Below the pieces are notes generated by a model. The model ran no database searches. It had not been told where the DNA came from and worked only from the letters and a program-made list of their open reading frames with translations. This document shows, piece after piece, positions 53,187 through 61,701 of a DNA stretch of 64,000 nt. Every line of letters begins with the position of its first letter. Within the stretch, counting starts at the first letter, position 1. Source of the stretch: Mucinivorans hirudinis (GTDB taxonomy: Bacteria; Bacteroidota; Bacteroidia; Bacteroidales; Rikenellaceae); assembly GCA_000723505.1 (NCBI GenBank), contig HG934468.1:528798-592797 (forward strand), given 5' to 3'. The position numbers and the translations under genes were made by a program.

Positions 53187-54743
53187 TTACTTATTTTCCA
53201 GAATCTCGTTGAGCGGTATCGCCTGAAAGGTCATTTGAGACTGGCTACCCTCGTATAGGATGCCGACGGTTTCAGGGTCAATCATCGTAAGGCACGAGTA
53301 GCCCCAACAACCGCCATTATCAATCATTACCCCTTCGTTCCAGCTCTGTGCCTTGTCCTTTGAACCCTTGATTGTCATATTGGTACGTGCTTTGGTGTCG
53401 GCTGGGTTGCTGAACAAAAATATGTTGTCGTCAGCTTTTATAAAACTTGCCATACACACGGGTTCGATGAGTGCCGAGCGTGATGTCGAGTGCTCTGTCC
53501 AGGTCTTGCCTAAGTCGGTTGTTGTGAGTATGGCTCGTGAGCCGCCGCGGTTGTCGCGCATATTGAGCATCAGAACACCCGGTGCTATTTCGGCAACCTG
53601 CGCTTCGGTGGTATTCTCTCTCGCAGCACTACCAGCCTTCCAAGTCTTGCCGCCATCCTTGGACGAAATTATTGTAGCCTTCGGTATATTATCTTCTCCA
53701 AGGTATTGATAAGCAAATACCAACGTGCCGTCCTTCATTGTGATTCCCATACCCGGACCCTGTAGGTGAACACCCCATTCGGGCTTTTTAACCATTGGAG
53801 TAATGTTTAGTGGTTTGCTCCACGTTGCACCGTCGTCCGAACTGCGGGCAATTACAACCTGTGCTGCCTCCTCTTCGGGCTGCATAGCGTTTTTCTTTGA
53901 GTTCCAAAAGTTTCTAAGCCCGCCAATGCCGTGCGACCAGAGTCCAATCACAATGATATCACCGGTTTTGTCGTCCACCAAAATCGCCGGGTCGCCCACG
54001 CCGTTCTGAGCATCAGGTAGTACCCCATACCCCCTCATATCCAAAGCTATTTGCATTGGCTGCCAAGTTGCGCCACCATCGAAACTGCGCGAGACTCCCA
54101 CCTGTATATCCTCTTGAAGGTCTACCGAGCTGTTGCGGCGAATGTCGTAAACGGCTATTAGCGTGCCTTTTTTAGTGGTGACAATGCCGGGAATGCGATA
54201 TGCCGCCACCCCGTCATCTGAGCCGTTTCGTACAGAAACACCCACGCGGCGAGGCGTCTGTTTGCCCTGATAGTCAATAACAACATTCTTGTTATTAACC
54301 TTTGCAGCAGAGAGTTTTACAGAAATTTTTTGCGTTAGAGGAGTTTTTTCATCCAAAGTGACTCCAATCCAGAAATAGTTATTCGCCGGAAACAGTTGCT
54401 GGTCTGCCGTGAGTGTCATCTTGTTTTTGACATCTTTTATTTCCAACTTTTTGACTGCATAGCTGGGATTATCAAACTTATTATCGCTCGTGTATCCCTT
54501 TGCAAGGCTTTGATTTCCTGTGTAGTATAGAGTTATTGCCTTTATGTACTTCGGATTGTCAATTTCTATATCCAACCCTTGGAGCACCCTCTTTGCCGAA
54601 GTCGGCTTTATGCTCAGCTCGAAATATGGATTGTTAGTGCGGTTGATAAGTAGTGGTGTTACGGGTTCGTACACACGTAAAGTGTCCTGTGCGAACGCTG
54701 CGCCCGCCAATAGGATTGCAAATACAGTAAGTAATTTTTTCAT
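53187..54743 (-). CDS. nanH: Secreted exo-alpha-sialidase (GH33)
   Basis: 518 residues. Signal peptide (LLTVFAILLAGAAFA), an N-terminal beta-sandwich domain (about 20-165) seen in Bacteroidota sialidases, then the six-bladed catalytic domain: YRIPGIVTTKKGTLIAVYDIRR carries the R-I-P arginine and a second triad Arg comes later. Asp-boxes SFDGGATW, SSDDGATW, SKDGGKTW and TTDLGKTW are present. It releases terminal sialic acid from host glycans. The ATG overlaps the stop of the YhcH-type gene as TAATG. Confidence 0.9.
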   Translation of the reverse strand: MKKLLTVFAILLAGAAFAQDTLRVYEPVTPLLINRTNNPYFELSIKPTSAKRVLQGLDIEIDNPKYIKAITLYYTGNQSLAKGYTSDNKFDNPSYAVKKLEIKDVKNKMTLTADQQLFPANNYFWIGVTLDEKTPLTQKISVKLSAAKVNNKNVVIDYQGKQTPRRVGVSVRNGSDDGVAAYRIPGIVTTKKGTLIAVYDIRRNSSVDLQEDIQVGVSRSFDGGATWQPMQIALDMRGYGVLPDAQNGVGDPAILVDDKTGDIIVIGLWSHGIGGLRNFWNSKKNAMQPEEEAAQVVIARSSDDGATWSKPLNITPMVKKPEWGVHLQGPGMGITMKDGTLVFAYQYLGEDNIPKATIISSKDGGKTWKAGSAARENTTEAQVAEIAPGVLMLNMRDNRGGSRAILTTTDLGKTWTEHSTSRSALIEPVCMASFIKADDNIFLFSNPADTKARTNMTIKGSKDKAQSWNEGVMIDNGGCWGYSCLTMIDPETVGILYEGSQSQMTFQAIPLNEILENK

Positions 54744-55195
54744 TATAACGGCATATTTTTAACTTTTATGATAGCCTTGCGTACCTTGCCCTCGCCAATA
54801 AGAGGGGCGTGAGCATCCTCGGGAAAGAAGATGAGAAATTGACCTGCCTGTGCCTTGATAATGGTCTGCGGTTCATCGTCAAAGAACATAATGTCGTTCT
54901 GCGGGTCATACTCCTTGCCGACTTTTGTGCACTGTTCCGTGTTCGACCACGCAAAACACTCCTGTCCATCGAGAACTATTTGAATATCAATATACTCTTT
55001 GTGTGCTTCGAGTTTTGCATCTTCGAGTCTTTTGAGCTCCTTTTCCACAACCATAACGTAAAGTTCCTCTCCGTGAAGCATATATTTGCCTTCGGGGAGT
55101 GTTTCGCCATTTTGGATAACAAATCTGATGCCCTGCGCGAAAAGTGAATTGGCTCCGCAATAGCGGTCGTAGTTTTTTAGTGAATCGAGTACCAT
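54743..55195 (-). CDS. YhcH/YjgK/YiaL family protein
   Basis: 150 residues. A cupin-like fold with YIDIQIVLDGQECFAW, DPQNDIMFFDDEPQ and FLIFFPEDAHAPLIGEGKVRKAIIKVK, the metal-binding pattern of the YhcH family. E. coli YhcH is encoded in the nan operon, and members are thought to act on sialic acid or related sugar anomers. Translationally coupled to the sialidase gene. This makes a sialic acid role likely. Confidence 0.85.
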   Translation of the reverse strand: MVLDSLKNYDRYCGANSLFAQGIRFVIQNGETLPEGKYMLHGEELYVMVVEKELKRLEDAKLEAHKEYIDIQIVLDGQECFAWSNTEQCTKVGKEYDPQNDIMFFDDEPQTIIKAQAGQFLIFFPEDAHAPLIGEGKVRKAIIKVKNMPL

Positions 55196-55212
55196 TGTGT
55201 TAATTTGGTGGG

Positions 55213-55226
55213 GGCTTCTAAAAATT
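55213..55226 (+). repeat. Dispersed repeat GGCTTCTAAAAATT, copy upstream of the YhcH gene
   Basis: It lies 17 bp upstream of the YhcH-type start, in the 156-bp gap after the acetyltransferase gene, followed by AGTAAAT and ATCTTTGGA, which are also found near 51530-51560. Confidence 0.5.
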
Positions 55227-55351
55227 AGTAAATAATTATCTTTGGATTGTTCACAGAGATGTTCCGATGTTGTTTGTATTTTTTATGGAAATCTTAAATA
55301 ATTTCATTATCTTTTGCGTAAAGATACAAAAAAAACACACAAATGCCAGCG

Positions 55352-55858
55352 CTATTTCAATATTTTTTCATACGCTAGCCTCGGTGAGTTGCCTCTCACG
55401 TAGATAATTCCACAATAACGGTAGCCTAATTTATTGCTAATTCTGCGCATAGCAATGTTTTGCTCGTGTGTATCTAAGCGGATTGACTTGATACCCCTTT
55501 CGACAGCCATTTGTTCCACCTTGCGAAAAATATCGTAGGTGACGCCACGCCCCTTGTAATCATCCCGAATCGCCATTCGGTGCATAACACAATAGGGGTT
55601 TTCCGTAAGCCATTGCCCCTCTATTGTCCGGTAGGTATCCTCCGCCTCAAAAGAGACAACGATAGTTGCAATGACCTCACTTTCATTGTTATATACCACA
55701 TAGCTCTCTCCTTGTGCGATGTCATTCTTAATCGTCTGTTCATCGGGATAGCCATCCTGCCACTGGTCGATTCCTTGTTTTGCTAAATATGATTGAGCCT
55801 GAGCCACTAAGTTCATAATGGCAGGTATATTTTCGGTTTTAGTCGGGGTTAGTATCAT
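55352..55858 (-). CDS. GNAT family N-acetyltransferase
   Basis: 168 residues from the ATG at 55858; the frame is open 14 codons further. The acetyl-CoA site reads MAIRDDYKGRGVTYDIFRKVEQMA, close to the Q/R-x-x-G-x-G/A loop, and SIRLDTHEQNIAMRRISNKLGYRYCG is the typical end. Substrate unknown. The start overlaps the stop of the acyltransferase gene as ATGA, so both are made together. Confidence 0.82.
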   Translation of the reverse strand: MILTPTKTENIPAIMNLVAQAQSYLAKQGIDQWQDGYPDEQTIKNDIAQGESYVVYNNESEVIATIVVSFEAEDTYRTIEGQWLTENPYCVMHRMAIRDDYKGRGVTYDIFRKVEQMAVERGIKSIRLDTHEQNIAMRRISNKLGYRYCGIIYVRGNSPRLAYEKILK

Positions 55859-56655
55859 TTTTTTTGAGAATAGACTTTTTTGCGTATAATCTCTGTCCAC
55901 TCAAAGGCTGTATGTTCTTTATCTATGTACTGAGGCTCGCCGAAAGTTATGGTTATATGTTTTCCGCGTTGCGCAAACATCTCTCGCGGCAGGAGAATCA
56001 TTTCGATATTTGCTTTAATTTTCAGCCTTTTACGCCATTTAGCGAGTTGATAAAAGAACATTGAGTTTCGCCCCTCGATATAGGTGGGTATAATTGCCCG
56101 CCCATACTCCGATGCCTTGTTTATAAAATTTCGTTTCCATTCTGTGTCAATAATTTCACGGTTTATCAACCGCGAACATAGTCCCGCAGGAAAGGTGATG
56201 ATAGCATCATCGGAAGCATATAGATGTTGTTGTGCGCGGACGTAATCGGCAGATTGAGAGCCGTGTTTATTGATAGGTACAAAGAGTGGTTGAAGTGGCT
56301 CCAAATTCATTAGCAAATCATTGACAATCAGCTTTACATTGCTTTGTATATGCTCCGAAACTCCTTTGGCTAGTATCAGTCCGTCAAGCCCGCCAAGGGG
56401 GTGATTAGCCGCAAAAATTACTCTTCCATCCCGCGGAATGTTGTCAGTGCCTCGCAACTCATATGTTACGCCTACATATTTAAGCGTCGATTCTATAAAG
56501 TCTAACGGCTCTTTCGAGGAGTAACTATCCAAAATATAGTTGATTTTGCGAGCGCAGATTAGACTCTCCAGCCATCCGAAGACCATACCGGGTATGAGCC
56601 GAGACAACTGCGGATTCTTCTGCTCGAAAAGTTTTTTTATCTCGATACGTTTCAT
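55855..56655 (-). CDS. Lysophospholipid/glycerol acyltransferase (PlsC-like)
   Basis: 266 residues. VIFAANHPLGGLDGLIL has the N-H-x-x-x-x-D acyltransferase box, FPAGLCSRL stands for the F-P-E-G-T-like acceptor box, and a basic C-terminal region follows. Probably transfers an acyl chain to a lysolipid or amino lipid at the inner membrane. The family in Bacteroidota includes enzymes for ornithine-type lipids; a GNAT gene coupled to it would fit such a two-step lipid pathway, as OlsB/OlsA do. That is only an inference. Confidence 0.8.
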   Translation of the reverse strand: MKRIEIKKLFEQKNPQLSRLIPGMVFGWLESLICARKINYILDSYSSKEPLDFIESTLKYVGVTYELRGTDNIPRDGRVIFAANHPLGGLDGLILAKGVSEHIQSNVKLIVNDLLMNLEPLQPLFVPINKHGSQSADYVRAQQHLYASDDAIITFPAGLCSRLINREIIDTEWKRNFINKASEYGRAIIPTYIEGRNSMFFYQLAKWRKRLKIKANIEMILLPREMFAQRGKHITITFGEPQYIDKEHTAFEWTEIIRKKVYSQKK

Positions 56656-56700
56656 ATTTTTTTGATAGTTACGGATTTGATATCTCTCCTAGGCGAGGTG

Positions 56701-57879
56701 TCAGACTCTATTTCTCATCCTATCGAAATAGGGTGCCGCGCTGAAATAGTATTGTACTGTTCCTATCACCAACAAAACTCCACCGAATGTAAATGCGGCT
56801 ATCATCGAAACGTGGTCAGAGATTATCCCCCCGCACAAAACCCCAAGTCCGATGCCCGCATCCCACGAAGCAAAGTATGTGGCATTGGCAGTTCCGCGCT
56901 TATTGTGTGGAGCAAGGTTGATAAACATAAACTGAAATGCAGGTGCAAGAATGCCGTAACCCGCCCCCAGACAGAATGCCGAAGCATAGAAGACGACCTC
57001 GTTGTGAAATGTGAGAAATATTGCGTAAGTTATTATTAACAAAGACATTCCGAACATTATAACCTGCTTGAATAGTCCTCTGTTCACAAATTTCCCGGCA
57101 ATCAACCGTGAAATCATAATGCCTCCCGCAAAGAATACAAAAAACTGCCCCGCACCCGAAGCCAGTCCTACAACATCCTTACCATAGAGGGCAATATATG
57201 TTGATAGCATACCGTAACTAAAAGAAATCAATAGCATTGACAATGCCGCTCGCAAGCCTTTGAGTAGAATAAACCTATCCAAAGACAACGGTTCAGGCTT
57301 TTCCTGAGTGGGAAGCACCGTCTGGTCTGCCTTTATAAAGCTTGTTATGAGCAGACTAAATGCTGCCATAATCAGCGAGAGGCGGAAATTAGTTTGAAAA
57401 GAGCCACTTGCCTCATAAATCATCATCGCCACCATCGGACCCGTTGCCATAGCCATATTGGACATCACCCCAAAATAGCCGATGCCCGTGCCCCGCTTCT
57501 GGGAGGGCATAATATCCAACGCCAATGTGTTCATCGAAACCGTGGTGATACCCATTGCAGCGCCGTGCAAAATCCTGACAAAGAGCAGAAAAACTACGCT
57601 TGTCGCAATGATATATCCCGCGAAACAGACGGCGAATGTTGCTAGAGCAAACATCAGCAATCTCTTGCGGGGGAGCGTATCGACAAGGTAGCCGGAAAAC
57701 GGGCGAACTAACAGGGCGCTAATTACATAGGACGAAATAACAATACCAACCATCGACTTATCTGCACCCAAATCAACCTCTAAATAGATTGCTAAAATAG
57801 GTAGAATCAAGTAGAAAGCGAAGAACATCGAGAAGTTCGCAATGCAGGCAAGTATAAAGTTACGGTTCCAAAGAGACAT
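56701..57879 (-). CDS. Major facilitator superfamily transporter
   Basis: 392 residues with 12 predicted membrane segments. The loop 2-3 motif GYLVDTLPRKRLLM matches the MFS signature G-x-x-x-D-x-x-G-R-R/K. FGVMSNMAMATGPMVAM resembles motif C of drug exporters. Likely a proton-driven efflux pump; substrate unknown. A palindromic terminator lies between it and the gene downstream. Confidence 0.85.
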   Translation of the reverse strand: MSLWNRNFILACIANFSMFFAFYLILPILAIYLEVDLGADKSMVGIVISSYVISALLVRPFSGYLVDTLPRKRLLMFALATFAVCFAGYIIATSVVFLLFVRILHGAAMGITTVSMNTLALDIMPSQKRGTGIGYFGVMSNMAMATGPMVAMMIYEASGSFQTNFRLSLIMAAFSLLITSFIKADQTVLPTQEKPEPLSLDRFILLKGLRAALSMLLISFSYGMLSTYIALYGKDVVGLASGAGQFFVFFAGGIMISRLIAGKFVNRGLFKQVIMFGMSLLIITYAIFLTFHNEVVFYASAFCLGAGYGILAPAFQFMFINLAPHNKRGTANATYFASWDAGIGLGVLCGGIISDHVSMIAAFTFGGVLLVIGTVQYYFSAAPYFDRMRNRV

Positions 57880-57891
57880 ATTGTATTTAAT

Positions 57892-57925
57892 ATTGTAGAG
57901 ACGGAGTTTACTCCGTCTCTACAAT
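57892..57925 (-). terminator. Palindromic hairpin between the thioredoxin and MFS genes
   Basis: TTGTAGAGACGGAGT pairs with ACTCCGTCTCTACAA around a 2-nt centre. On the minus strand it lies directly upstream of the MFS start and downstream of no same-strand stop except that of the thioredoxin gene (57931), so it ends the transcript coming from 58998. Confidence 0.7.
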
Positions 57926-57930
57926 CAAAA

Positions 57931-58998
57931 CTATTTTTTGAATATTTCCTCCAGCTTCACTTTAATATCCTCAGGATTATGAGAACGGGTAATGATAGTG
58001 CCGTCAGGAGCATAAAGAATCAGAGTCGGGATGCCGTTTATGCCGTAGATGTCGGTTGGAGTGGTATCTTTGTAGTTCACTATTTGTGCCCATACCATAC
58101 CCTCCTCCTCAATAGCTTTGAGGTTGTCGTTCTCACCACGCTCCCAAACATTTACACCTAGAACTTCAAAACCATCTTTCGCATATTTTGTGTGCATCTC
58201 CTTCAGCATAGGCATCGCACGGCGGCAGGGACCGCACCACGAAGCCCAGAAGTCCGCCAGAATATATTTACCCTTACCTACATAGTCCGAGAATTTAACA
58301 TCACCGCCCTCGAGAGTCTTGCCCGAGAAGTCAAGGAACATCGCACCCTCTGAAGTCTTTTCGTAAGCATCCTTTTGTTTGCGAAGTTTTTCAAGGCTGA
58401 CATCGCCCTTTGCAAGGGGTACAAGTGCCATCAGTGAGTCAATTTGTGATACTTTGTAATCACCTTGATAAACCTTTTGGCGAAGTAGGAAAACTCCAAA
58501 ACCATTCTCTTTATTGGTCGAAAAGTACGAATCAAGAATTGCACCGCGACCGTCGTTGAATGCTTCATAAGCAGCCTCCATAGCATCCTCGTTTTCACCC
58601 GATTCGCGCATAGATTTCATCTTTGCGCTGAAATCCTTTGAGAGGTTCTCTATCTCCTTGGTGTAAGCATTGTAAGAGTCGTTCAGAGGAGTACCGCCGC
58701 TGACAACGCTACGGTCAGCATTGAAAGCAACATTGATTGTGCCTGCTTCGGCAAAAACGTAAGAGGCTTGTTTAGGCAGACGTACAGTCGAGATGGTAAC
58801 GCTGTCGATATTGCCTTTGAGGGTAAATTTACCTTCCGCAATAACGATACTATCGATAGCTTTTCCGGCGTCATTCATCAAATAGACAATTGCGCCGTTG
58901 AGGGTTGTGTCCTCCACTGTACCATTGACAGTGAAAACGTTTTTAGGCGCGCACGCGAAAGTCATCGATGCAACTGCCAAGAACAAAATTTTTTTCAT
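57931..58998 (-). CDS. TlpA-like thioredoxin lipoprotein with DUF4369 domain
   Basis: 355 residues. Lipobox AVASMTFACAPK, N-terminal DUF4369-type beta domain (FTVNGTVEDTTLNGAIVYLMND), a helical linker, and a thioredoxin domain with ILADFWASWCGPCRRAMPML (active WCGPC) and the cis-Pro stretch GINGIPTLILY. A periplasmic disulfide reductase or cytochrome-maturation-like protein, abundant in Bacteroidota. Starts 2 bp after the next gene's stop in the same unit. Confidence 0.9.
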   Translation of the reverse strand: MKKILFLAVASMTFACAPKNVFTVNGTVEDTTLNGAIVYLMNDAGKAIDSIVIAEGKFTLKGNIDSVTISTVRLPKQASYVFAEAGTINVAFNADRSVVSGGTPLNDSYNAYTKEIENLSKDFSAKMKSMRESGENEDAMEAAYEAFNDGRGAILDSYFSTNKENGFGVFLLRQKVYQGDYKVSQIDSLMALVPLAKGDVSLEKLRKQKDAYEKTSEGAMFLDFSGKTLEGGDVKFSDYVGKGKYILADFWASWCGPCRRAMPMLKEMHTKYAKDGFEVLGVNVWERGENDNLKAIEEEGMVWAQIVNYKDTTPTDIYGINGIPTLILYAPDGTIITRSHNPEDIKVKLEEIFKK

Positions 58999-59000
58999 TA

Positions 59001-59738
59001 TTATTTATTATTATTATTTGGGTTGTTATTTCTCGTTGCCTCCATTTGCTCTGCGATTTGAACATATATGGAGAGCAGTTCCTTGAATTTTCCATTCTTC
59101 ACCGAGTCGTCCAAATGAGAATAAAGCGTCAAAAATTCAGGCGCTACAGGAGTTATGTGTATCATAAACATTGCAGAAACCTCGCTTGTGGGATTATTCA
59201 ATATGTAGAATTTCTTTGCAATATTTATCTTTTCGTTATTGCTCCTCATTCTAAATGCAATATCCACCGCACCACCATCTGCCGATTGTGAATTTGCACG
59301 ACTTGCCTTCAATAACTCCCAATACCTCTTGTCCAGCTCGAAATAAGTAGGTAATGCCTTAGCAAAAAACTCATCATAGAAGCCCCCCTTTATAACCATA
59401 TCATTGTAACCATCAGTCACAAGGTCGCCATAAACCTCTAATTTATCTTCGGGAAAATAGTAAAATTCAATATACTTAGTCGAATTTACTTTTGTTATAT
59501 CATCACCCACTAAAATTACTACCACGTAAGCCCTATCCTGCGGAATGTCAATATGAGTCTTACCATCAGATAACTGCGCATATTTCACCACCCTATCGTT
59601 TGGAAATTTGGGCAGAAGAGGATTACAAACCACGACTATTCGGTCTGCAGGGGAGTTTAAAGTCAAATCCACACCAACTTGAGAATGCGCGAATAAGCTC
59701 GTAAATAGCAAAGCGCATACGATTGAAACTGTTTTCAT
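59001..59738 (-). CDS. Secreted DUF4369-like protein without thioredoxin domain
   Basis: 245 residues with a signal peptide (VSIVCALLFTSLFAHSQ). A beta-rich first half (DRIVVVCNPLLP, GKTHIDIPQDRAYVVVILVGDD) and helical second half resemble the front part of the TlpA-like protein that follows 2 bp downstream, but the CxxC domain is absent. The tail is Asn-rich (NNNPNNNNK). Possibly a partner or a duplicate that lost its catalytic domain. Weak family assignment. Confidence 0.55.
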   Translation of the reverse strand: MKTVSIVCALLFTSLFAHSQVGVDLTLNSPADRIVVVCNPLLPKFPNDRVVKYAQLSDGKTHIDIPQDRAYVVVILVGDDITKVNSTKYIEFYYFPEDKLEVYGDLVTDGYNDMVIKGGFYDEFFAKALPTYFELDKRYWELLKASRANSQSADGGAVDIAFRMRSNNEKINIAKKFYILNNPTSEVSAMFMIHITPVAPEFLTLYSHLDDSVKNGKFKELLSIYVQIAEQMEATRNNNPNNNNK

Positions 59739-59749
59739 TTATTTGTTGT

Positions 59750-60154
59750 TTAAGGTAAATACTTAGCTATTGCCTCTATCAAAAACTCAGGACAGCGCAC
59801 CGGACGCTTTGTCTTCGCATTCATAAAAGCCAGCGTTACTGCCCCTGTGGTTATCAACTCACCATTCTCGCTGAAAACCTCATAATCAAAACGTATCTTT
59901 ACCTTTGGCAACTCTCTCAGGGTTGTTCTAATCGTCAATAAATCATCGTAAAAAGCCGGCTTTTTGTAATCAATCTCCACTTTTAACACCGGCAACTCTA
60001 TGCCGCGCGCCTCAATCTCAGAATTAGGCATCCCCACCTCACGCATCATTTCAGACCGCCCAACATCAAAATACTCAACATAGTGAGAATGGTACAAAAA
60101 ACCCATTCTATCTACCTCGCCGTAGCGCACGCGTATTTTTGTCTCATGTTGCAT
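59750..60154 (-). CDS. Acyl-CoA thioesterase, YbgC/4-hydroxybenzoyl-CoA family
   Basis: 134 residues, single hot-dog domain. VRYGEVDRMGFLYHSHYVEYFDVGRSEMMREVG has the D-x-x-x-x-x-x-H/N-Y-x-x-Y/F active-site pattern. It hydrolyses short- or medium-chain acyl-CoA. Normal length; 11 bp upstream of the next gene on the minus strand. Confidence 0.88.
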   Translation of the reverse strand: MQHETKIRVRYGEVDRMGFLYHSHYVEYFDVGRSEMMREVGMPNSEIEARGIELPVLKVEIDYKKPAFYDDLLTIRTTLRELPKVKIRFDYEVFSENGELITTGAVTLAFMNAKTKRPVRCPEFLIEAIAKYLP

Positions 60155-60217
60155 TATCGCTGAATACTGCTGTGATGGAAGTGAACCATTTTTACTTGGG
60201 AGTTCTAAGAAACTGTT

Positions 60218-61048
60218 TTAATTTTCAGAACTCTTCTCTATCAATTCGCAACTCGTGTCGCCAACTACCATTAGTCCCTGACGCATCAAGTAACCTATCG
60301 CCCTCTTGAAAACCTTCTTGCTCATACCCGTAGCCGCCTGTATCTGCTCGGGCGCGGTTTTATCGCCATAGGGCAACACTCCGCCATTCTCCCTTGCTAA
60401 TTGGATGAGCGCATCGGTCGCCACCTTCACCTGGTCCAAACCCTGCTGCTGTAACGAGACATCGATCCGCCCGTCATCGGCAATTTTGTAGACATAAGCC
60501 GTAAGTGTATCGCCTATCTCAACAGGATTATATATCTGATTATCATAGAGCATCCCCCAATGTTTGCGGTTGATAATCACGCGAAAACCTCTCTCCCGAC
60601 GCTGCGCCACAATAATCTCCACCTGCTCCTTGGGTGCGACTGTGATAGTCTCGTTATTAACATATTTCCCCAGCTTCGTGGTCGCCACAACCCGCCCGCT
60701 CACATTGTCCACATAAGCTGCCACGGGGTAACGCCGCCCCTGCTCCATAGGTTCGGTTTGGTTGCTGCGCGGGATAAACAAATCCTTGGGTAACCCCCAA
60801 TCCAAAAACGCACCGAACGCCGTCCTTCCCGCCACTTCGAGCGAAGCCACCCCTCCTGCCATAATCTTGGGGAGGTCGGTTGTCGCCACAAGCCTATCCT
60901 CAGAGTCGGTATAGACGAAAACCTCTATCTTATCGCCGAAGCTATAATTTTCCGGCACATAGCGATTGGGCAATAGCACCTCGTTTAATTCGCTGTCTGC
61001 TAGATATATGCCATTATCGGTTGCTCTGACAATAGTCAGAGTATTCAT
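60218..61048 (-). CDS. CvfB-like S1 RNA-binding protein
   Basis: 276 residues from the ATG at 61048 (a start five codons upstream is possible). S1-like repeats (GVASLEVAGRTAFGAFLDWGLPKDLFIP, GDTLTAYVYKIADDGRIDVSL) and a C-terminal winged helix (QIQAATGMSKKVFKRAIGYLMRQGLM) are the build of the CvfB/YitL family. Such proteins bind RNA and affect virulence-gene mRNA in firmicutes; the role in Bacteroidota is unknown. Confidence 0.88.
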   Translation of the reverse strand: MNTLTIVRATDNGIYLADSELNEVLLPNRYVPENYSFGDKIEVFVYTDSEDRLVATTDLPKIMAGGVASLEVAGRTAFGAFLDWGLPKDLFIPRSNQTEPMEQGRRYPVAAYVDNVSGRVVATTKLGKYVNNETITVAPKEQVEIIVAQRRERGFRVIINRKHWGMLYDNQIYNPVEIGDTLTAYVYKIADDGRIDVSLQQQGLDQVKVATDALIQLARENGGVLPYGDKTAPEQIQAATGMSKKVFKRAIGYLMRQGLMVVGDTSCELIEKSSEN

Positions 61049-61192
61049 TTGTCCTCTAATCATTGTGCAAAGTTACGGAAAAAATTCATATCTTGCACCG
61101 GAATAAACAATAGTTTGAAATTAAAAAATCATTTACTTACACTTTGTTCTTACCCTGTACAAAGAGGCGGGGTGACAGACGGGATTATTACA

Positions 61193-61648
61193 ATGAAAAG
61201 CTATCTACAATACTCACTCAGGCGCACATACCTCTTTATTGCGGTACTTTCCCCTATGTGTGTTATTAGTGCAGCCGGCTACTTCACCTATTTCAATATA
61301 CTATTTGGTAGTATATCAATTTTTATTGCACTCTCTCAAAAACGGTTATTGAAGAAGGTAGATATTGTACGTAGTCGCATCGACAACTCATACTGCACAA
61401 CCGACCAAGATGCCATTCAGTATTATATTGGCAGGAGAGTTGCCCCTTGGTTCTTTGCTGCTGAGGTGGTTACTATCGCACTTCTTTGGATTACGGGGAG
61501 CGAATTCAAATTTAATATGGTAGGGTGGTTTGTGTATGGGATTATCTTCTTCTTCATTTTCCTATACTCTTTTGCCGACTACTCAACCTACAAGGATTAC
61601 TGGCAGAAAAAAGAAAGTGAAGAGAAAAAGATGGCTGAAAATTACTAA
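61193..61648 (+). CDS. Small four-span membrane protein of unknown function
   Basis: 151 residues from the ATG at 61193, chosen because the upstream frame crosses the promoter region. Two hairpins of membrane segments (TYLFIAVLSPMCVISAAG and ILFGSISIFIAL; APWFFAAEVVTIALLWIT and WFVYGIIFFFIFLYSF) and a basic/acidic tail. No known family recognised. Its stop overlaps a possible start of the next frame. Confidence 0.6.
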   Translation: MKSYLQYSLRRTYLFIAVLSPMCVISAAGYFTYFNILFGSISIFIALSQKRLLKKVDIVRSRIDNSYCTTDQDAIQYYIGRRVAPWFFAAEVVTIALLWITGSEFKFNMVGWFVYGIIFFFIFLYSFADYSTYKDYWQKKESEEKKMAENY

Positions 61649-61701
61649 TGCGTTTCAAAGCACACTACATTCACCAAACATTCATACGGAAATCATTGCC
61701 A

